From an uncultured Prevotella sp. (GTDB lineage Bacteria; Bacteroidota; Bacteroidia; Bacteroidales; Bacteroidaceae), in the NCBI GenBank assembly GCA_900546345.1, contig URCI01000004.1:44026-108025 (forward strand): a stretch of DNA of 64,000 nucleotides, read 5' to 3'. Both the position numbers and the translations under genes were made by a program. Of the stretch, positions 50,931 to 60,330 are shown piece after piece. Each line of letters begins with the position of its first letter. The stretch's first letter is position 1. The notes beneath the pieces are model-generated. The model ran no database searches and was not told where the DNA came from. It saw only the letters and a list, made by a program, of their open reading frames with translations.

Positions 50931-53600
50931 ATGTCTACAAAAGATACGGCGCTCACGCCGATGATGAAGCAGTTCTTCTCTCTCAAGGCAAAACACCCCG
51001 ATGCCTTGTTGCTGTTCAGGTGCGGTGACTTCTATGAAACCTATGGCGACGATGCCATCGTGGCATCACAGATCCTTGGCATCACACTCACCAAACGCAA
51101 TAATGGCGGTAACACCGGTGACACGCCCATGGCGGGATTCCCTCACCACGCGCTCGACACTTATCTGCCTAAGCTCATCAGAGCCGGAAAACGCGTGGCA
51201 ATCTGTGACCAACTGGAGGATCCAAAGAAAAAACGGGCGGCAATCAAAGGCAAAAAAGGACTATCGGAGATGGACAAAATGGTGAAGCGAGGCATCACAG
51301 AACTCGTCACACCAGGCATCGCCATGAGCGACAACGTGCTCAACTACAAGGAAAATAACTTCCTCGCTGCCGTACACTTCGGGAAAACAGCCTGTGGACT
51401 CAGCCTGCTCGACATCTCCACTGGTGAGTTTCTTACCGGAGAGGGCAGTTACGACTATGTCGAGAAACTCTTGGGCAACTTCTCGCCTAAAGAAGTGCTC
51501 TATGACCGTAACCGTAAAAAAGACTTTGAACAGTTCTTCGGCACGAAATTCTGCGTCTTTGAGATGGACGACTGGGTGTTTACAGAACAAAACGCCAGAC
51601 AGAAGCTCTTGAAGCATTTCGGCACCAAGTCACTGAAAGGATTTGGTGTGGAACATCTCAAGGCAGGTATCATTGCCTCCGGAGCCATCATGCAATACCT
51701 GGAACTGACTCAGCACACCAGCATCAACCACATCACTTCTCTGAAACGACTTGAAGAGGAGAAATATGTGAGGCTCGACAAGTTCACCATCCGCTCACTG
51801 GAACTCTTGCAACCGATGCAGGAAGACGGACTTTCACTGCTCGATGTCATCGACCGTACGACAACGCCAATGGGTGGACGTATGCTGCGCCGATGGATGG
51901 TATTCCCCTTAAAAGAAGTGTCACGCATCAATGAGCGACTCGATATCGTGGAGTATTTCTTTAAGCATCCCGATTTCAGACAACTCATCGATGAGCAACT
52001 CCATCGTATCGGTGATCTGGAACGAATCATCTCTAAAGTGGCTGTCGGAAGAGTTTCACCTCGTGAAGTGGTGCAGTTGAAAAACGCGCTCATGGCCGTG
52101 CAACCCATCAAAGGGGCCTGTCAGACGGCCGACAACGATTGTCTCAGACGACTCGGCGAGCAGCTCAACCTCTGTGAAAGCCTGCGTGACCGCATCGAAA
52201 AGGAGATCACCCCTGATCCCCCACAGCTTGTGAGCAAAGGAGGAGTCATCGCTGACGGCTACAGTCAAGAACTCGATGAGCTGCGATCCATTTCCCGGGG
52301 CGGAAAAGACTATCTCTTGGAAATACAGCAACGAGAGACCGAGAAAACAGGAATTTCCTCGCTGAAGGTGGGATTCAACAATGTTTTCGGTTACTATCTC
52401 GAAGTACGCAACACCTTCAAGGATAAAGTGCCTGAAGGATGGATACGCAAACAGACCCTCGCGCAAGCTGAGCGATATATCACACCAGAGTTGAAAGAAT
52501 ACGAGGAAAAAATACTGGGGGCCGATGAGAAAATACTGGAAATGGAGGCACGACTCTTTTCTGAACTCATCGTGGCCATGCAGGAATTCATTCCTCAGAT
52601 TCAGATCAATGCCAACATCCTGGCACATATCGATTGTCTGCTTTCCTTTGCCAAAGTGTCGGAAGACAACTATTATGTGCGCCCCGTGGTGGACGAAAGT
52701 GATGTGCTCGATATCCATCAAGGACGACATCCCGTCATTGAGACACAAATGCCGCTCGGCGAGCGTTATGTGCCCAATGATGTCTATCTCGACACTGAGA
52801 AACAACAGATCATGATGATTACCGGTCCTAACATGGCCGGTAAGTCTGCCTTGCTGCGACAAACGGCTCTCATCGTGCTCATGGCACAAATTGGATGCTT
52901 CGTGCCCGCTGAGAGTGCAAGAGTAGGAGTGGTAGACAAGATCTTCACACGTGTAGGAGCAAGCGATAATCTCTCCTTAGGTGAGTCTACCTTCATGGTG
53001 GAAATGACTGAGGCCGCTGATATTCTGAACAATGTATCGCAGCATTCTCTGGTGCTCTTCGACGAGCTCGGGCGCGGCACATCCACTTATGACGGCATCT
53101 CTATCGCCTGGGCTATCGTGGAATATCTTCACGAGAATGAGCATGCACACGCACGTACGCTCTTTGCTACACACTATCATGAGCTCAACGAGATGGAGAA
53201 ACACTTCCCGAGAATCAAAAACTATAACGTATCTGTCAAGGAGGTTGACGGCAAAGTGATCTTCCTGCGTAAGCTTGTCCCCGGTGGTTCTGAGCACTCT
53301 TTTGGTATTCATGTGGCTGAAATCGCCGGTATGCCGCGCTCCATCGTCAAGCGAGCCAATACAGTATTGAAGCAGCTTGAGGCCGAAGGATCGGAAGTAG
53401 GAGCCGCAGGAAAGCCCAGAATGGAAAACATTGCAGACAAGAAAGATGGTGTGCAACTCAACATCTTCCAACTCGACGATCCCGTTCTTTCGCAAGTGCG
53501 CGATGAGATCCTCGGACTGGACATCAACAACCTCACACCCGTCGAAGCGCTTAACAAACTCAACGAGATCAAAAAAATAGTAACAGGAAAAAGCAAATAA
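50931..53600 (+). CDS. mutS: DNA mismatch repair protein MutS
   Basis: MutS recognises mismatches and small loops and starts repair. The 889-residue protein has the mismatch-binding domain with the intercalating Phe motif [12 protein letters not shown] near residue 32 (GDFYE form), connector, lever and clamp domains. The ATPase has Walker [15 protein letters not shown] near residue 630, [13 protein letters not shown] (Walker B and signature), and ATHYHEL. The C-terminal dimerisation tail is present. Length is slightly above the E. coli protein (853). Confidence 0.97.
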   Translation: MSTKDTALTPMMKQFFSLKAKHPDALLLFRCGDFYETYGDDAIVASQILGITLTKRNNGGNTGDTPMAGFPHHALDTYLPKLIRAGKRVAICDQLEDPKKKRAAIKGKKGLSEMDKMVKRGITELVTPGIAMSDNVLNYKENNFLAAVHFGKTACGLSLLDISTGEFLTGEGSYDYVEKLLGNFSPKEVLYDRNRKKDFEQFFGTKFCVFEMDDWVFTEQNARQKLLKHFGTKSLKGFGVEHLKAGIIASGAIMQYLELTQHTSINHITSLKRLEEEKYVRLDKFTIRSLELLQPMQEDGLSLLDVIDRTTTPMGGRMLRRWMVFPLKEVSRINERLDIVEYFFKHPDFRQLIDEQLHRIGDLERIISKVAVGRVSPREVVQLKNALMAVQPIKGACQTADNDCLRRLGEQLNLCESLRDRIEKEITPDPPQLVSKGGVIADGYSQELDELRSISRGGKDYLLEIQQRETEKTGISSLKVGFNNVFGYYLEVRNTFKDKVPEGWIRKQTLAQAERYITPELKEYEEKILGADEKILEMEARLFSELIVAMQEFIPQIQINANILAHIDCLLSFAKVSEDNYYVRPVVDESDVLDIHQGRHPVIETQMPLGERYVPNDVYLDTEKQQIMMITGPNMAGKSALLRQTALIVLMAQIGCFVPAESARVGVVDKIFTRVGASDNLSLGESTFMVEMTEAADILNNVSQHSLVLFDELGRGTSTYDGISIAWAIVEYLHENEHAHARTLFATHYHELNEMEKHFPRIKNYNVSVKEVDGKVIFLRKLVPGGSEHSFGIHVAEIAGMPRSIVKRANTVLKQLEAEGSEVGAAGKPRMENIADKKDGVQLNIFQLDDPVLSQVRDEILGLDINNLTPVEALNKLNEIKKIVTGKSK

Positions 53601-53604
53601 AAGG

Positions 53605-53790
53605 AGCCTCACCCCCTTGCCCCTCTCCCAAGGAGAGGGGAGTGAAATGCCAGATAAACAAACGCCCTGACACGATTAGCGTGGGGCGGCCTGCTTCCAC
53701 GGCAGTCCGCCCCTATACCACTTTTTTCCCTTATCACCCGCAGAGCATTTTACTCCCCTCTCCCCTTGGAGAGGGGTTGGGGGTGAGGCT
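53605..53790. repeat. REP-like inverted pair (MITE-like), between mutS and GT9
   Basis: A 46-bp sequence beginning GCCTCACCCCCTTGCCCCTC and ending GGGGAGTGAAATGC (53605-53650) is repeated in reverse complement at 53745-53790. An inner stem (GGGGCGG 53683-53689 with CCGCCCC 53707-53713) is in the middle. The total is 186 bp with long terminal inverted repeats, like a BIME or a MITE. It separates convergent genes and probably ends both transcripts. A solo copy is at 46492. Confidence 0.88.
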
Positions 53791-53804
53791 GAGAGTTTTT
53801 TTTA

Positions 53805-54851
53805 TCACTTAAGGATGTTGTCTACCTTTTCTACAATATCCATGGGATCAATGCCTGACAGACAAGCATAGTCTCCACGGCGACATTCTTTATTGCCATA
53901 TATGGAGCAAGGACGGCACGACAAGTCTACTTGCACGGCATTAGCCTCGCTTTGGCCCCAGCCCATAAAGCCGGCGTAAGGATGGGTGGCTCCCCATATG
54001 CTCACCACAGGCGTAGCCACCAATGAGGCCAGGTGCATGTTGGCACTGTCCATACTGATCATCACGTCAAGATGGCTCATCAGTACCAGTTCTTTCATCA
54101 TTCCTCCCAAATCTGCAGAGGCATTTACACAATTGCTATGACGGCTGGCAAGATCATCAAGTTGCTGTTTCTCAACAGGACCACCACCAAAAAGAAAGAT
54201 GCGGCAGGAAGGATGACGACGTGTGAGCTCTGTCACCACCTTTTCCATCTGCGACAATGAATAAGCCTTTCCACGATGGGCTGCAAAAGGAGCAATACCT
54301 ATCCACTGCTGAAAAGGCTTCTTCATATGATATCCCTCAGGCAGTTGAGACAATCCTGCCTGCTCCGGAGTCAACAATGACGTAAACTCCAAATGAACAG
54401 GATATCCTAACTGCTCAAACACTTTTGCATAGTTGTCAAAAGCAGAAGGTATCGGCTCAAACACCTTATTGTTATAAGACACCAACTGACGGCGCTGCAG
54501 ACGGTGCTTGTCAAGGTGGGCAACACGATAACGGTCGAAATTAAATCGCATACGCAAATAATCTGACCGGATGACATTGTGCAGATCAGCGATCGCCGTG
54601 AAGTTCTTGGCAGTCAGACGACGGTACAGAGCGTTGAGCCCCTTGATGCCATGATACTCATTGGCCAGGTCGGCTTCCATAAATCCTACGTTCGGTGCCA
54701 TGTTCTCAAACAAGGGACGGGCGAAAGGCTTGGAAAGCATCGTGATACGTAGATCGGGATACTGCTTTGCCAATGAATAGACCACAGGCACCGTCATGGC
54801 AACGTCGCCTAAGGCTGAAAAACGGATAATAAGTATATGCTCAGTTTTCAT
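53805..54851 (-). CDS. Glycosyltransferase family 9 (heptosyltransferase-like)
   Basis: A 348-residue GT9 protein. It has the N-terminal nucleotide-sugar fold (ILIIRFSALGDVAMTVPVVYSLA) and the second domain with GIAPFAAHRGKAYSLSQMEKVV. The C-terminal segment is SMDSANMHLASLVATPVVSIWGATHP. GT9 enzymes add heptose to the LPS core in proteobacteria; here the acceptor and donor are unknown, though lipid A core or another surface glycan is likely. It follows the DUF4254 gene by 44 bases, a pairing seen elsewhere in Bacteroidetes. Confidence 0.9.
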   Translation of the reverse strand: MKTEHILIIRFSALGDVAMTVPVVYSLAKQYPDLRITMLSKPFARPLFENMAPNVGFMEADLANEYHGIKGLNALYRRLTAKNFTAIADLHNVIRSDYLRMRFNFDRYRVAHLDKHRLQRRQLVSYNNKVFEPIPSAFDNYAKVFEQLGYPVHLEFTSLLTPEQAGLSQLPEGYHMKKPFQQWIGIAPFAAHRGKAYSLSQMEKVVTELTRRHPSCRIFLFGGGPVEKQQLDDLASRHSNCVNASADLGGMMKELVLMSHLDVMISMDSANMHLASLVATPVVSIWGATHPYAGFMGWGQSEANAVQVDLSCRPCSIYGNKECRRGDYACLSGIDPMDIVEKVDNILK

Positions 54852-54895
54852 CGTGATAGGTATAAGGCATCCTCGCTACTATAACAGCTACGGTT

Positions 54896-55501
54896 TTACT
54901 TCTTGCCGTATAGAACAGGATTGGTGCTGGGATCGTTATACATCTTCATCTGGCGATACACCTTCATGTATTTCCGGCCTTCCTGGATGTCTTCCAGCAA
55001 CTGGTCGATAGCCAAAGACAAGTCCTTCTGTTGTTCCAACAGCACGTTCAATTTCGCACGACAGCGCTCTTTATGATCTTCCGAAGCATCGGTGCGCTCG
55101 GTCTGCTCCCGCATATGATAAATCTTCAATGCAAGAATACTCAAGCGGTCTACTGCCCATGCGGGGCTCTCCGTGTTGAGCCGTGCATCCGGAAGCGGTG
55201 TGACATCAGAATACTTTTGGCGGAAATATGAATCAATCTGTTCCACCAAGTCCGTACGATCTTGATTGGAGCGGTCAATCCGCCGTTTGATATTCAATGC
55301 CTCAATCGGATCAATATGAGGATCACGGATGATATCTTCCAAATGCCACTGGACTGTATCTATCCAACATTTCAAATAAAGCCGGTTTTCAATGCTTTCC
55401 CGCTCATAAGGATTGCTGATGGGCGTGTCGACATGATCTGTGACATGATAGTCATCAATGGCTTTGTTGAAAATCTCGTTACATTGCTGAGTAAAAGACA
55501 T
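54896..55501 (-). CDS. DUF4254 domain protein
   Basis: A 201-residue soluble helical protein typical of DUF4254: PYERESIENRLYLKCWIDTVQWHLEDIIRDP near residue 30, then a long charged helical middle, and a basic C-terminus. No signal peptide or catalytic signature is visible. Its regular position next to a GT9 gene suggests a role in surface glycan assembly; function is unknown. The gene begins the two-gene minus-strand operon. Confidence 0.8.
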   Translation of the reverse strand: MSFTQQCNEIFNKAIDDYHVTDHVDTPISNPYERESIENRLYLKCWIDTVQWHLEDIIRDPHIDPIEALNIKRRIDRSNQDRTDLVEQIDSYFRQKYSDVTPLPDARLNTESPAWAVDRLSILALKIYHMREQTERTDASEDHKERCRAKLNVLLEQQKDLSLAIDQLLEDIQEGRKYMKVYRQMKMYNDPSTNPVLYGKK

Positions 55502-55657
55502 GTATGTGTTCAGATTTGGTTTATGCGTTCATGCAAAGTTAGCAACTAATTTTGAGATATACAACGAAATGAGAAAAAAAGAAGAAGAAAAAAACTATAA
55601 AACATGCACAAGTAAGGGTCTAATGTGCATCCAAAAAGCATTTTATCGAGAAAATAT

Positions 55658-55688
55658 TTGTGTAATCGGTAAAAAATTTGTTCCTTTG
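55658..55688 (+). promoter_or_regulatory. Promoter of acpP
   Basis: TTG (55658-55660), 20 bases, TTCCTTTG (55681-55688), a slight variant of TAnnTTTG, about 50 bases before the ATG. Confidence 0.6.
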
Positions 55689-55740
55689 CACCCAGTTTAA
55701 TAGTGAAAATACAAAATTAATCATTTAAAACGTTACAATT

Positions 55741-55977
55741 ATGTCAGAAATTGAATCTAAGGTTAAGGCTATCATCGTAGACAAACTGGGTGTTGACGAG
55801 GCTGAGGTAAAGCCCGAAGCAAGCTTCACCAACGATCTGGGCGCTGATTCTCTGGACACTGTAGAGCTCATCATGGAGTTCGAGAAGGAGTTCGGCATTT
55901 CTATTCCCGACGACAAGGCTGAGACCATCCAGACGGTAGGCGATGCCATCAAGTACATTGAGGACAACGCTAAGTAA
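55741..55977 (+). CDS. acpP: Acyl carrier protein
   Basis: AcpP carries growing acyl chains on a phosphopantetheine arm. The 78-residue acidic protein has the modification motif [10 protein letters not shown] with Ser37 as the attachment site. Length and helix pattern are standard. It is followed by fabF after 123 bases that contain a long inverted repeat (56000-56076). Codon use is biased, as expected for high expression. Confidence 0.98.
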   Translation: MSEIESKVKAIIVDKLGVDEAEVKPEASFTNDLGADSLDTVELIMEFEKEFGISIPDDKAETIQTVGDAIKYIEDNAK

Positions 55978-55999
55978 TCAACGTCTGAAGCGTTTCCCC

Positions 56000-56076
56000 G
56001 TTTAGCGTTTAATGTAGTTTTTCATAAAGAATTGGATCACCACAAGGTGACCGTTGTGATACATTAAACGCTAAAC
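56000..56076. repeat. 17-bp perfect inverted repeat between acpP and fabF
   Basis: GTTTAGCGTTTAATGTA (56000-56016) and its exact complement (56060-56076) enclose 43 bases that contain a smaller TCAC...GGTGA hairpin. In RNA this forms a long stable stem. It has only a short T run (CTCTTTT) after it, so it could be an attenuator or processing site adjusting fabF relative to acpP. Confidence 0.85.
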
Positions 56077-56100
56077 TCTTTTAATCAAAAACATAATCCA

Positions 56101-57363
56101 ATGGAATTGAAAAGAGTAGTTGTAACAGGTTTGGGCGCTGTCACGCCAGTAGGTAACTCCGTTGAGGAAATGTGGAGCAACCTGCTTGCCGGTAAGAGTG
56201 GCGCCGCACCTATTACGTCATTTGACACAACCAATTTCAAGACAAAGTTCGCTTGTGAAGTCAAAGACTTGAATGTCAATGACTACATCGACCGCAAGGA
56301 GGCTCGTAAGATGGACCGCTGCACACAGCTGGCCATGATCAGTGCCATTCAGGCTGTCAAGGACTCAGGCATGGATTTGGAGACTGTCGACAAAAACCGC
56401 GTGGGCGTGGTCTACGGTATCGGCATTGGAGGCATCAAGACATTCCAGGACGAGGTGATGTACTACGGCCAGCACGTAGATCGCGGACCGATGTTCAACC
56501 CGTTCTTCATCCCCAAGATGATTTCAGATATTGCAGCTGGACAGATCAGCATCCACTTTGGCTTCCATGGTCCTAACTATGTGACCACAAGTGCGTGCGC
56601 TTCGTCATGCCACGCCTTGGCTGACGCTTTCAATCTGCTGCGCCTTGGTAAGGCTGATGTCATCCTGGCCGGAGGTGCCGAGGCTGCCATTTGCGACTGC
56701 GGTGTCGGTGGTTTCAACGCCATGAAAGCTCTTTCCACCCGCAATGACGATCCGCAGGGCGCAAGTCGTCCGTTCAGCGCAAGCCGCGACGGATTCGTGA
56801 TGGGTGAGGGTTCAGGCTGTCTGATTCTTGAGACACTGGAGCACGCTAAGGCTCGCGGTGCAAAGATCTATGCCGAGATTGCCGGTGAGGGAATGAGCGC
56901 AGATGCCTATCACATCACTGCCTCCCACCCGGAAGGACTCGGTGCTAAGCTTGTAATGAAGGCAGCTCTTGAGGACGCAGGTATGAAGGTCGAAGATATC
57001 GACTACATCAATGTTCACGGTACTTCCACTCACGTGGGCGACATCTCCGAGGCCAAAGCTATCAAGGATCTTTTTGGTGAGCAGGCCTATAAGGTCAACA
57101 TCAGCTCTACCAAGAGCATGACGGGCCACCTCCTTGGTGCTGCAGGTGCTGTAGAAGGCATGATCTGTGTACTGAGCGTTCAAAACGATATCATCCCGCC
57201 GACTATCAATCATGCCGAGGGTGATGATGATCCGGAGCTGGACTATAACATGAACTTCACTTTCAACAAGGCTCAGAAACGCACGGTGCGTGCAGCTCTG
57301 TCCAATACCTTTGGTTTTGGCGGACACAATGCTTGCATCATCGTGAAAAAGTACGCTGAGTAA
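56101..57363 (+). CDS. fabF: 3-oxoacyl-ACP synthase II
   Basis: FabF condenses malonyl-ACP with acyl-ACP in fatty acid elongation. The 420-residue thiolase-fold protein has the Cys-His-His triad: Cys166 in TSACASSCHA, His in NVHGTSTHVGD near residue 306 and His in KSMTGHLLGAAG near residue 343. The opening MELKRVVVTGLGAVTPVGN is typical. It lies between acpP and rnc, a common bacterial order. Confidence 0.97.
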   Translation: MELKRVVVTGLGAVTPVGNSVEEMWSNLLAGKSGAAPITSFDTTNFKTKFACEVKDLNVNDYIDRKEARKMDRCTQLAMISAIQAVKDSGMDLETVDKNRVGVVYGIGIGGIKTFQDEVMYYGQHVDRGPMFNPFFIPKMISDIAAGQISIHFGFHGPNYVTTSACASSCHALADAFNLLRLGKADVILAGGAEAAICDCGVGGFNAMKALSTRNDDPQGASRPFSASRDGFVMGEGSGCLILETLEHAKARGAKIYAEIAGEGMSADAYHITASHPEGLGAKLVMKAALEDAGMKVEDIDYINVHGTSTHVGDISEAKAIKDLFGEQAYKVNISSTKSMTGHLLGAAGAVEGMICVLSVQNDIIPPTINHAEGDDDPELDYNMNFTFNKAQKRTVRAALSNTFGFGGHNACIIVKKYAE

Positions 57364-57386
57364 TAGATTGCTGACAAAGAAAGTAT

Positions 57387-58460
57387 ATGTTTATCCATAT
57401 CTTAGACAGAATAAGGCTCCCCTTCCGAAAGGATAAGGAGCTTTATTCTTCTTTATACCATATTATCGGTGTCTATCCTCACAACATCAGCTATTACAAA
57501 ATGGCACTGATGCATAAGAGCGTCATGCACCGCAACAAAAAAGGCAAACCCGTCAATAACGAACGGTTGGAGTTTCTTGGCGATGCCATCCTTGACGCTG
57601 CCGTAGGAGATATTGTCTATCGCCATTTCCCCGGTAAACGTGAGGGATTTCTCACTAACACACGTTCCAAACTCGTACAGCGTGACACGCTCAACAAGCT
57701 GGCCATGGAAATGGGCATCAACAATCTCATCCTCTCTAGCGGGCGTTCTGCCACACACAACAGCTATCTCGGCGGCAATGCTTTCGAGGCGTTGGTTGGT
57801 GCACTCTACCTCGATCGTGGCTATAATGCCTGCATGACCTTTCTGAAAAAGCGCATCCTCTCACAGATGATCAACATCGACAAGGTGGCTTACAAAGAAG
57901 TGAACTTCAAAAGCAAACTTATCGAGTGGAGTCAGAAAAACAAAGTCAACTTGGACTTTAGCCAGACCTCACAGAGCAAGGACGCCAACGGCAGTCCTAC
58001 ATTCTGTTGCGTGATCAAGCTCGAAGGGCTTGACGGATGCATGGGCAAAGGCTTTTCGAAAAAAGAAAGCCAGCAGAAAGCCGCTAAGGACACCCTCGAT
58101 AAACTGAAGCGTGAACCGCAGTTCATCGACAGTGTCTTCGCTGCAAAGGCCAACCGCACTAAAATGGAAGAGGAACCGGTACTGGATGTTCCAAGCACCA
58201 ATGAGGCTGAAGCATTCGTCAAGACCACGGATGCCTCCCGAAATATCGAGCCGAAGCACGAGACTTCCTTCCGTGAACACGTATTCTCAGAAGATGACAG
58301 TGCACTCGACAAGCCAGCCAACTCGGTAGAAGCTAAGGAAGAGGAGTTCGACCTAAGCGACATCAGTGCCAGAGAAAAGACCCGTGAAGAAATTATCGCA
58401 GCCGCTGAAGAGGCGGCCTTCGTAGAAAGCGATGATGAACAAAGAAAGAACGAGAAATAA
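57387..58460 (+). CDS. rnc: Ribonuclease III with long acidic C-terminal extension
   Basis: RNase III cleaves double-stranded RNA in rRNA and mRNA processing. The 357-residue protein has the catalytic signature NERLEFLGDAILDA near residue 52 and the second acidic site EALVGALYLD near residue 132. The double-stranded RNA binding domain runs from about 165 to 235 (KSKLIEWSQKNK to KKESQQKAAKDTLDKL). After this there are about 120 extra residues rich in Glu, Asp and Ser, absent from the 226-residue E. coli enzyme. The extension has no recognisable fold. A terminator follows. Confidence 0.95.
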   Translation: MFIHILDRIRLPFRKDKELYSSLYHIIGVYPHNISYYKMALMHKSVMHRNKKGKPVNNERLEFLGDAILDAAVGDIVYRHFPGKREGFLTNTRSKLVQRDTLNKLAMEMGINNLILSSGRSATHNSYLGGNAFEALVGALYLDRGYNACMTFLKKRILSQMINIDKVAYKEVNFKSKLIEWSQKNKVNLDFSQTSQSKDANGSPTFCCVIKLEGLDGCMGKGFSKKESQQKAAKDTLDKLKREPQFIDSVFAAKANRTKMEEEPVLDVPSTNEAEAFVKTTDASRNIEPKHETSFREHVFSEDDSALDKPANSVEAKEEEFDLSDISAREKTREEIIAAAEEAAFVESDDEQRKNEK

Positions 58461-58473
58461 TATTCATACGACA

Positions 58474-58517
58474 GATGATGGGCTCAATCCGTAGGGGGTT
58501 GAGCCCATCATTGTTTT
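58474..58517 (+). terminator. Terminator of acpP-fabF-rnc
   Basis: TGATGGGCTCAA and TTGAGCCCATCA form a 12-bp stem, then TTGTTTTA. Confidence 0.9.
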
Positions 58518-58610
58518 ATATAGGTATGTCAGACCCCACCCGGCATCATTTCGCCATCAATCTTCTTCACCCCCAAAAAAGAAACCGATGAAAAATCCAA
58601 GTTTTTGCCT

Positions 58611-58925
58611 GTTGATAACCATGTGGAAAACTGTGGAAAAAACTATTGATAACCTCTTGCTTATCCACAGGATCCAACCGCAATCCTTTCAGCAGGGGAT
58701 ATCCACAGTCTTTTGAAAGCAATGAAACAAAGTTTTCCACGATTTTACACGCAAAAAAGATATAAACTTATTATCTTTGCACAGTAGTTGATAAATGTGG
58801 ATAAGTAGACAATCAGTTGATAAACAAAGAAAAGATATTCAACAGAGATGTTGATCACTCTCTTTCTCATGTTGATATCATCATCACCAAATTTTTCAGC
58901 TCTTCAATATCCACTTTTCCACATT
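58611..58925. other. DnaA-box cluster, candidate replication origin
   Basis: Seven DnaA-type boxes lie in 315 bases of AT-rich DNA. Two are perfect TTATCCACA (58661-58669 plus strand; 58796-58804 minus strand). Three are TTTTCCACA (58622-58630 and 58632-58640 minus; 58915-58923 plus), with ATATCCACA (58699-58707) and TTTTCCACG (58733-58741). The word GTTGATAA, often seen beside origin boxes, recurs near 58611, 58788 and 58817, with ATTGATAA near 58645. A/T-rich stretches (58741-58775 and 58930-58980) could be unwinding regions. No gene lies between 58461 and 58983. dnaA itself is not in the window. Confidence 0.65.
58772..58779 (+). promoter_or_regulatory. -7 element inside the DnaA-box cluster
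   Basis: TATCTTTG, followed by GCACAG, the only strong -7 match upstream of nadA. It lies about 205 bases before the nadA ATG and no TTG box is seen. Confidence 0.4.
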
Positions 58926-58983
58926 ACATCATCATACTATTCTTTTTTCTTTTATAGAAGAAAGACTAATAGAATAATAATGA

Positions 58984-60015
58984 ATGGTGGATAACACCGA
59001 TAACAGAAGCACATACATGGAGACGATCAAAAAGGAATGGAAAGAAAAAGGATATGTCGATGAGCCGATACCGCAGGGACTCGATCTGAAAAAAGCCATC
59101 CGACAACTGTGTAAGGAGAAGGATGCCATCATCCTTGCACATTATTATACAGTAGGCGATATTCAGGACATTGCTGACTTTGTCGGCGACTCTTTGGCGC
59201 TGGCACGCAAGGCTGCCGACACCGATGCCAAGCTGATGGTGATGTGTGGCGTGCATTTTATGGCAGAGACCTGCAAGCTGCTGTCTCCTGACAAGACCGT
59301 GCTATGCCCCGATCTCACAGCCGGCTGCTCTTTGGCCGACAGCTGTGACGCGGCAGATCTGAAGAAATACAAAGAGGAGCATCCAGGTTATCAGGTAGTG
59401 AGCTATGTCAACACCACGGCGGCTGTCAAGGCGCTCACAGACTGTGTGGTCACCTCGGGCAATGCAGAGAAGGTGATGGCGAGCTTCCCTAAGGATGCGA
59501 AGATCATTTTTGGGCCGGATTACAACCTAGGCAACTACATCAACAGCGTTACCGGCCGTCACATGCTCTTGTGGAATGGCGGTTGCCACGTTCATGAGAA
59601 GTTCTCTGTCGATGGTATTGTGAAGCTCAAGCAGGAGCATCCTCAGGCTGTGGTCATGGCCCATTTGGAGTGTAAGGCGCCAGTGTTGGCGATTGCCGAC
59701 GTGAAAGGTTCCACAGCAACCATGCTGAAATATGCTCAGGCTCATCCAGAAATCAAGGAATTTATAGTAGCTACCGAGGCTGGTATCCTGCATGAGATGC
59801 AGCGCACATGTCCCAATCAGACTTTCATCCCAGTGCCGCCGGAGGTCAGCGAAGGTGGAGTAGGATGCTCATGCAATGAGTGTGAATACATGAAGAAGAA
59901 TACGCTGGCAAAGATCTATAATACTTTGAAGTATGGATGGCCCAGCATAGAGATAGACCCGGAGATTGCCCGTGAGGCCGTGAAGCCTATTGAGCGCATG
60001 CTCTCGCTGTCGTAA
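58984..60015 (+). CDS. nadA: Quinolinate synthase
   Basis: NadA condenses iminoaspartate with dihydroxyacetone phosphate to quinolinate for NAD synthesis, using a [4Fe-4S] cluster. The 343-residue protein has three expected cysteine regions: MCGVHFMAETC, HLECKAP, and GCSCNECEYMKKNTL. The substrate motifs LAHYYTVGDIQDIADFVGDS and PDLTAGCSLADSC are also present. An in-frame ATG at 59017 (METIKKEW) is an alternative start. nadB and nadC are not adjacent. Confidence 0.96.
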   Translation: MVDNTDNRSTYMETIKKEWKEKGYVDEPIPQGLDLKKAIRQLCKEKDAIILAHYYTVGDIQDIADFVGDSLALARKAADTDAKLMVMCGVHFMAETCKLLSPDKTVLCPDLTAGCSLADSCDAADLKKYKEEHPGYQVVSYVNTTAAVKALTDCVVTSGNAEKVMASFPKDAKIIFGPDYNLGNYINSVTGRHMLLWNGGCHVHEKFSVDGIVKLKQEHPQAVVMAHLECKAPVLAIADVKGSTATMLKYAQAHPEIKEFIVATEAGILHEMQRTCPNQTFIPVPPEVSEGGVGCSCNECEYMKKNTLAKIYNTLKYGWPSIEIDPEIAREAVKPIERMLSLS

Positions 60016-60020
60016 ATCAT

Positions 60021-60065
60021 AAAAGCCCGCCCCCAGCAGTTGCTTGCTGACGGCGGGCTTTTATT
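60021..60065 (+). terminator. Terminator of nadA
   Basis: AAAAGCCCGCC pairs with GGCGGGCTTTT, followed by ATTGTG; an imperfect inner arm extends the stem. Confidence 0.88.
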
Positions 60066-60090
60066 GTGTGGACATGGAGTTTCCTCATCT

Positions 60091-60309
60091 TTAGTCATCC
60101 CATGGGTTGCCAAAGAAAGAGCCTTGTTTTGACAATGCACTTGCCCCGCTAACCTCTTGAAAGGTTCTCGATTCACTTATATTTTCTTGATAGCTATCAG
60201 TCCCCTCAGATGGAGTAAAGTTGTTTCCATTGCTTTGAGTAGCCAACATACTGGCTTCCGTGTCTATGTTTTGTATTTTCAAAGCTGGTTTTACATAAGT
60301 TGCTTTCAT
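60091..60309 (-). CDS. Small protein of 72 residues downstream of a secreted protein
   Basis: MKATYVKPALKIQNIDTEAS opens the protein; the rest is polar, rich in Ser, Gly, Asn and Glu, and ends FFGNPWDD. The N-terminal pattern (MKxxYxKP followed by a hydrophobic stretch and a Met/Leu-Ala-x-Ser) is like that of many short Prevotella proteins found near secreted proteins. There is no signal peptide. It starts 21 bases after the stop codon of the 551-residue protein, so it is probably cotranscribed. Function is unknown. Confidence 0.65.
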   Translation of the reverse strand: MKATYVKPALKIQNIDTEASMLATQSNGNNFTPSEGTDSYQENISESRTFQEVSGASALSKQGSFFGNPWDD

Positions 60310-60330
60310 GTTTCTGCTTTTTTAGAGGTA

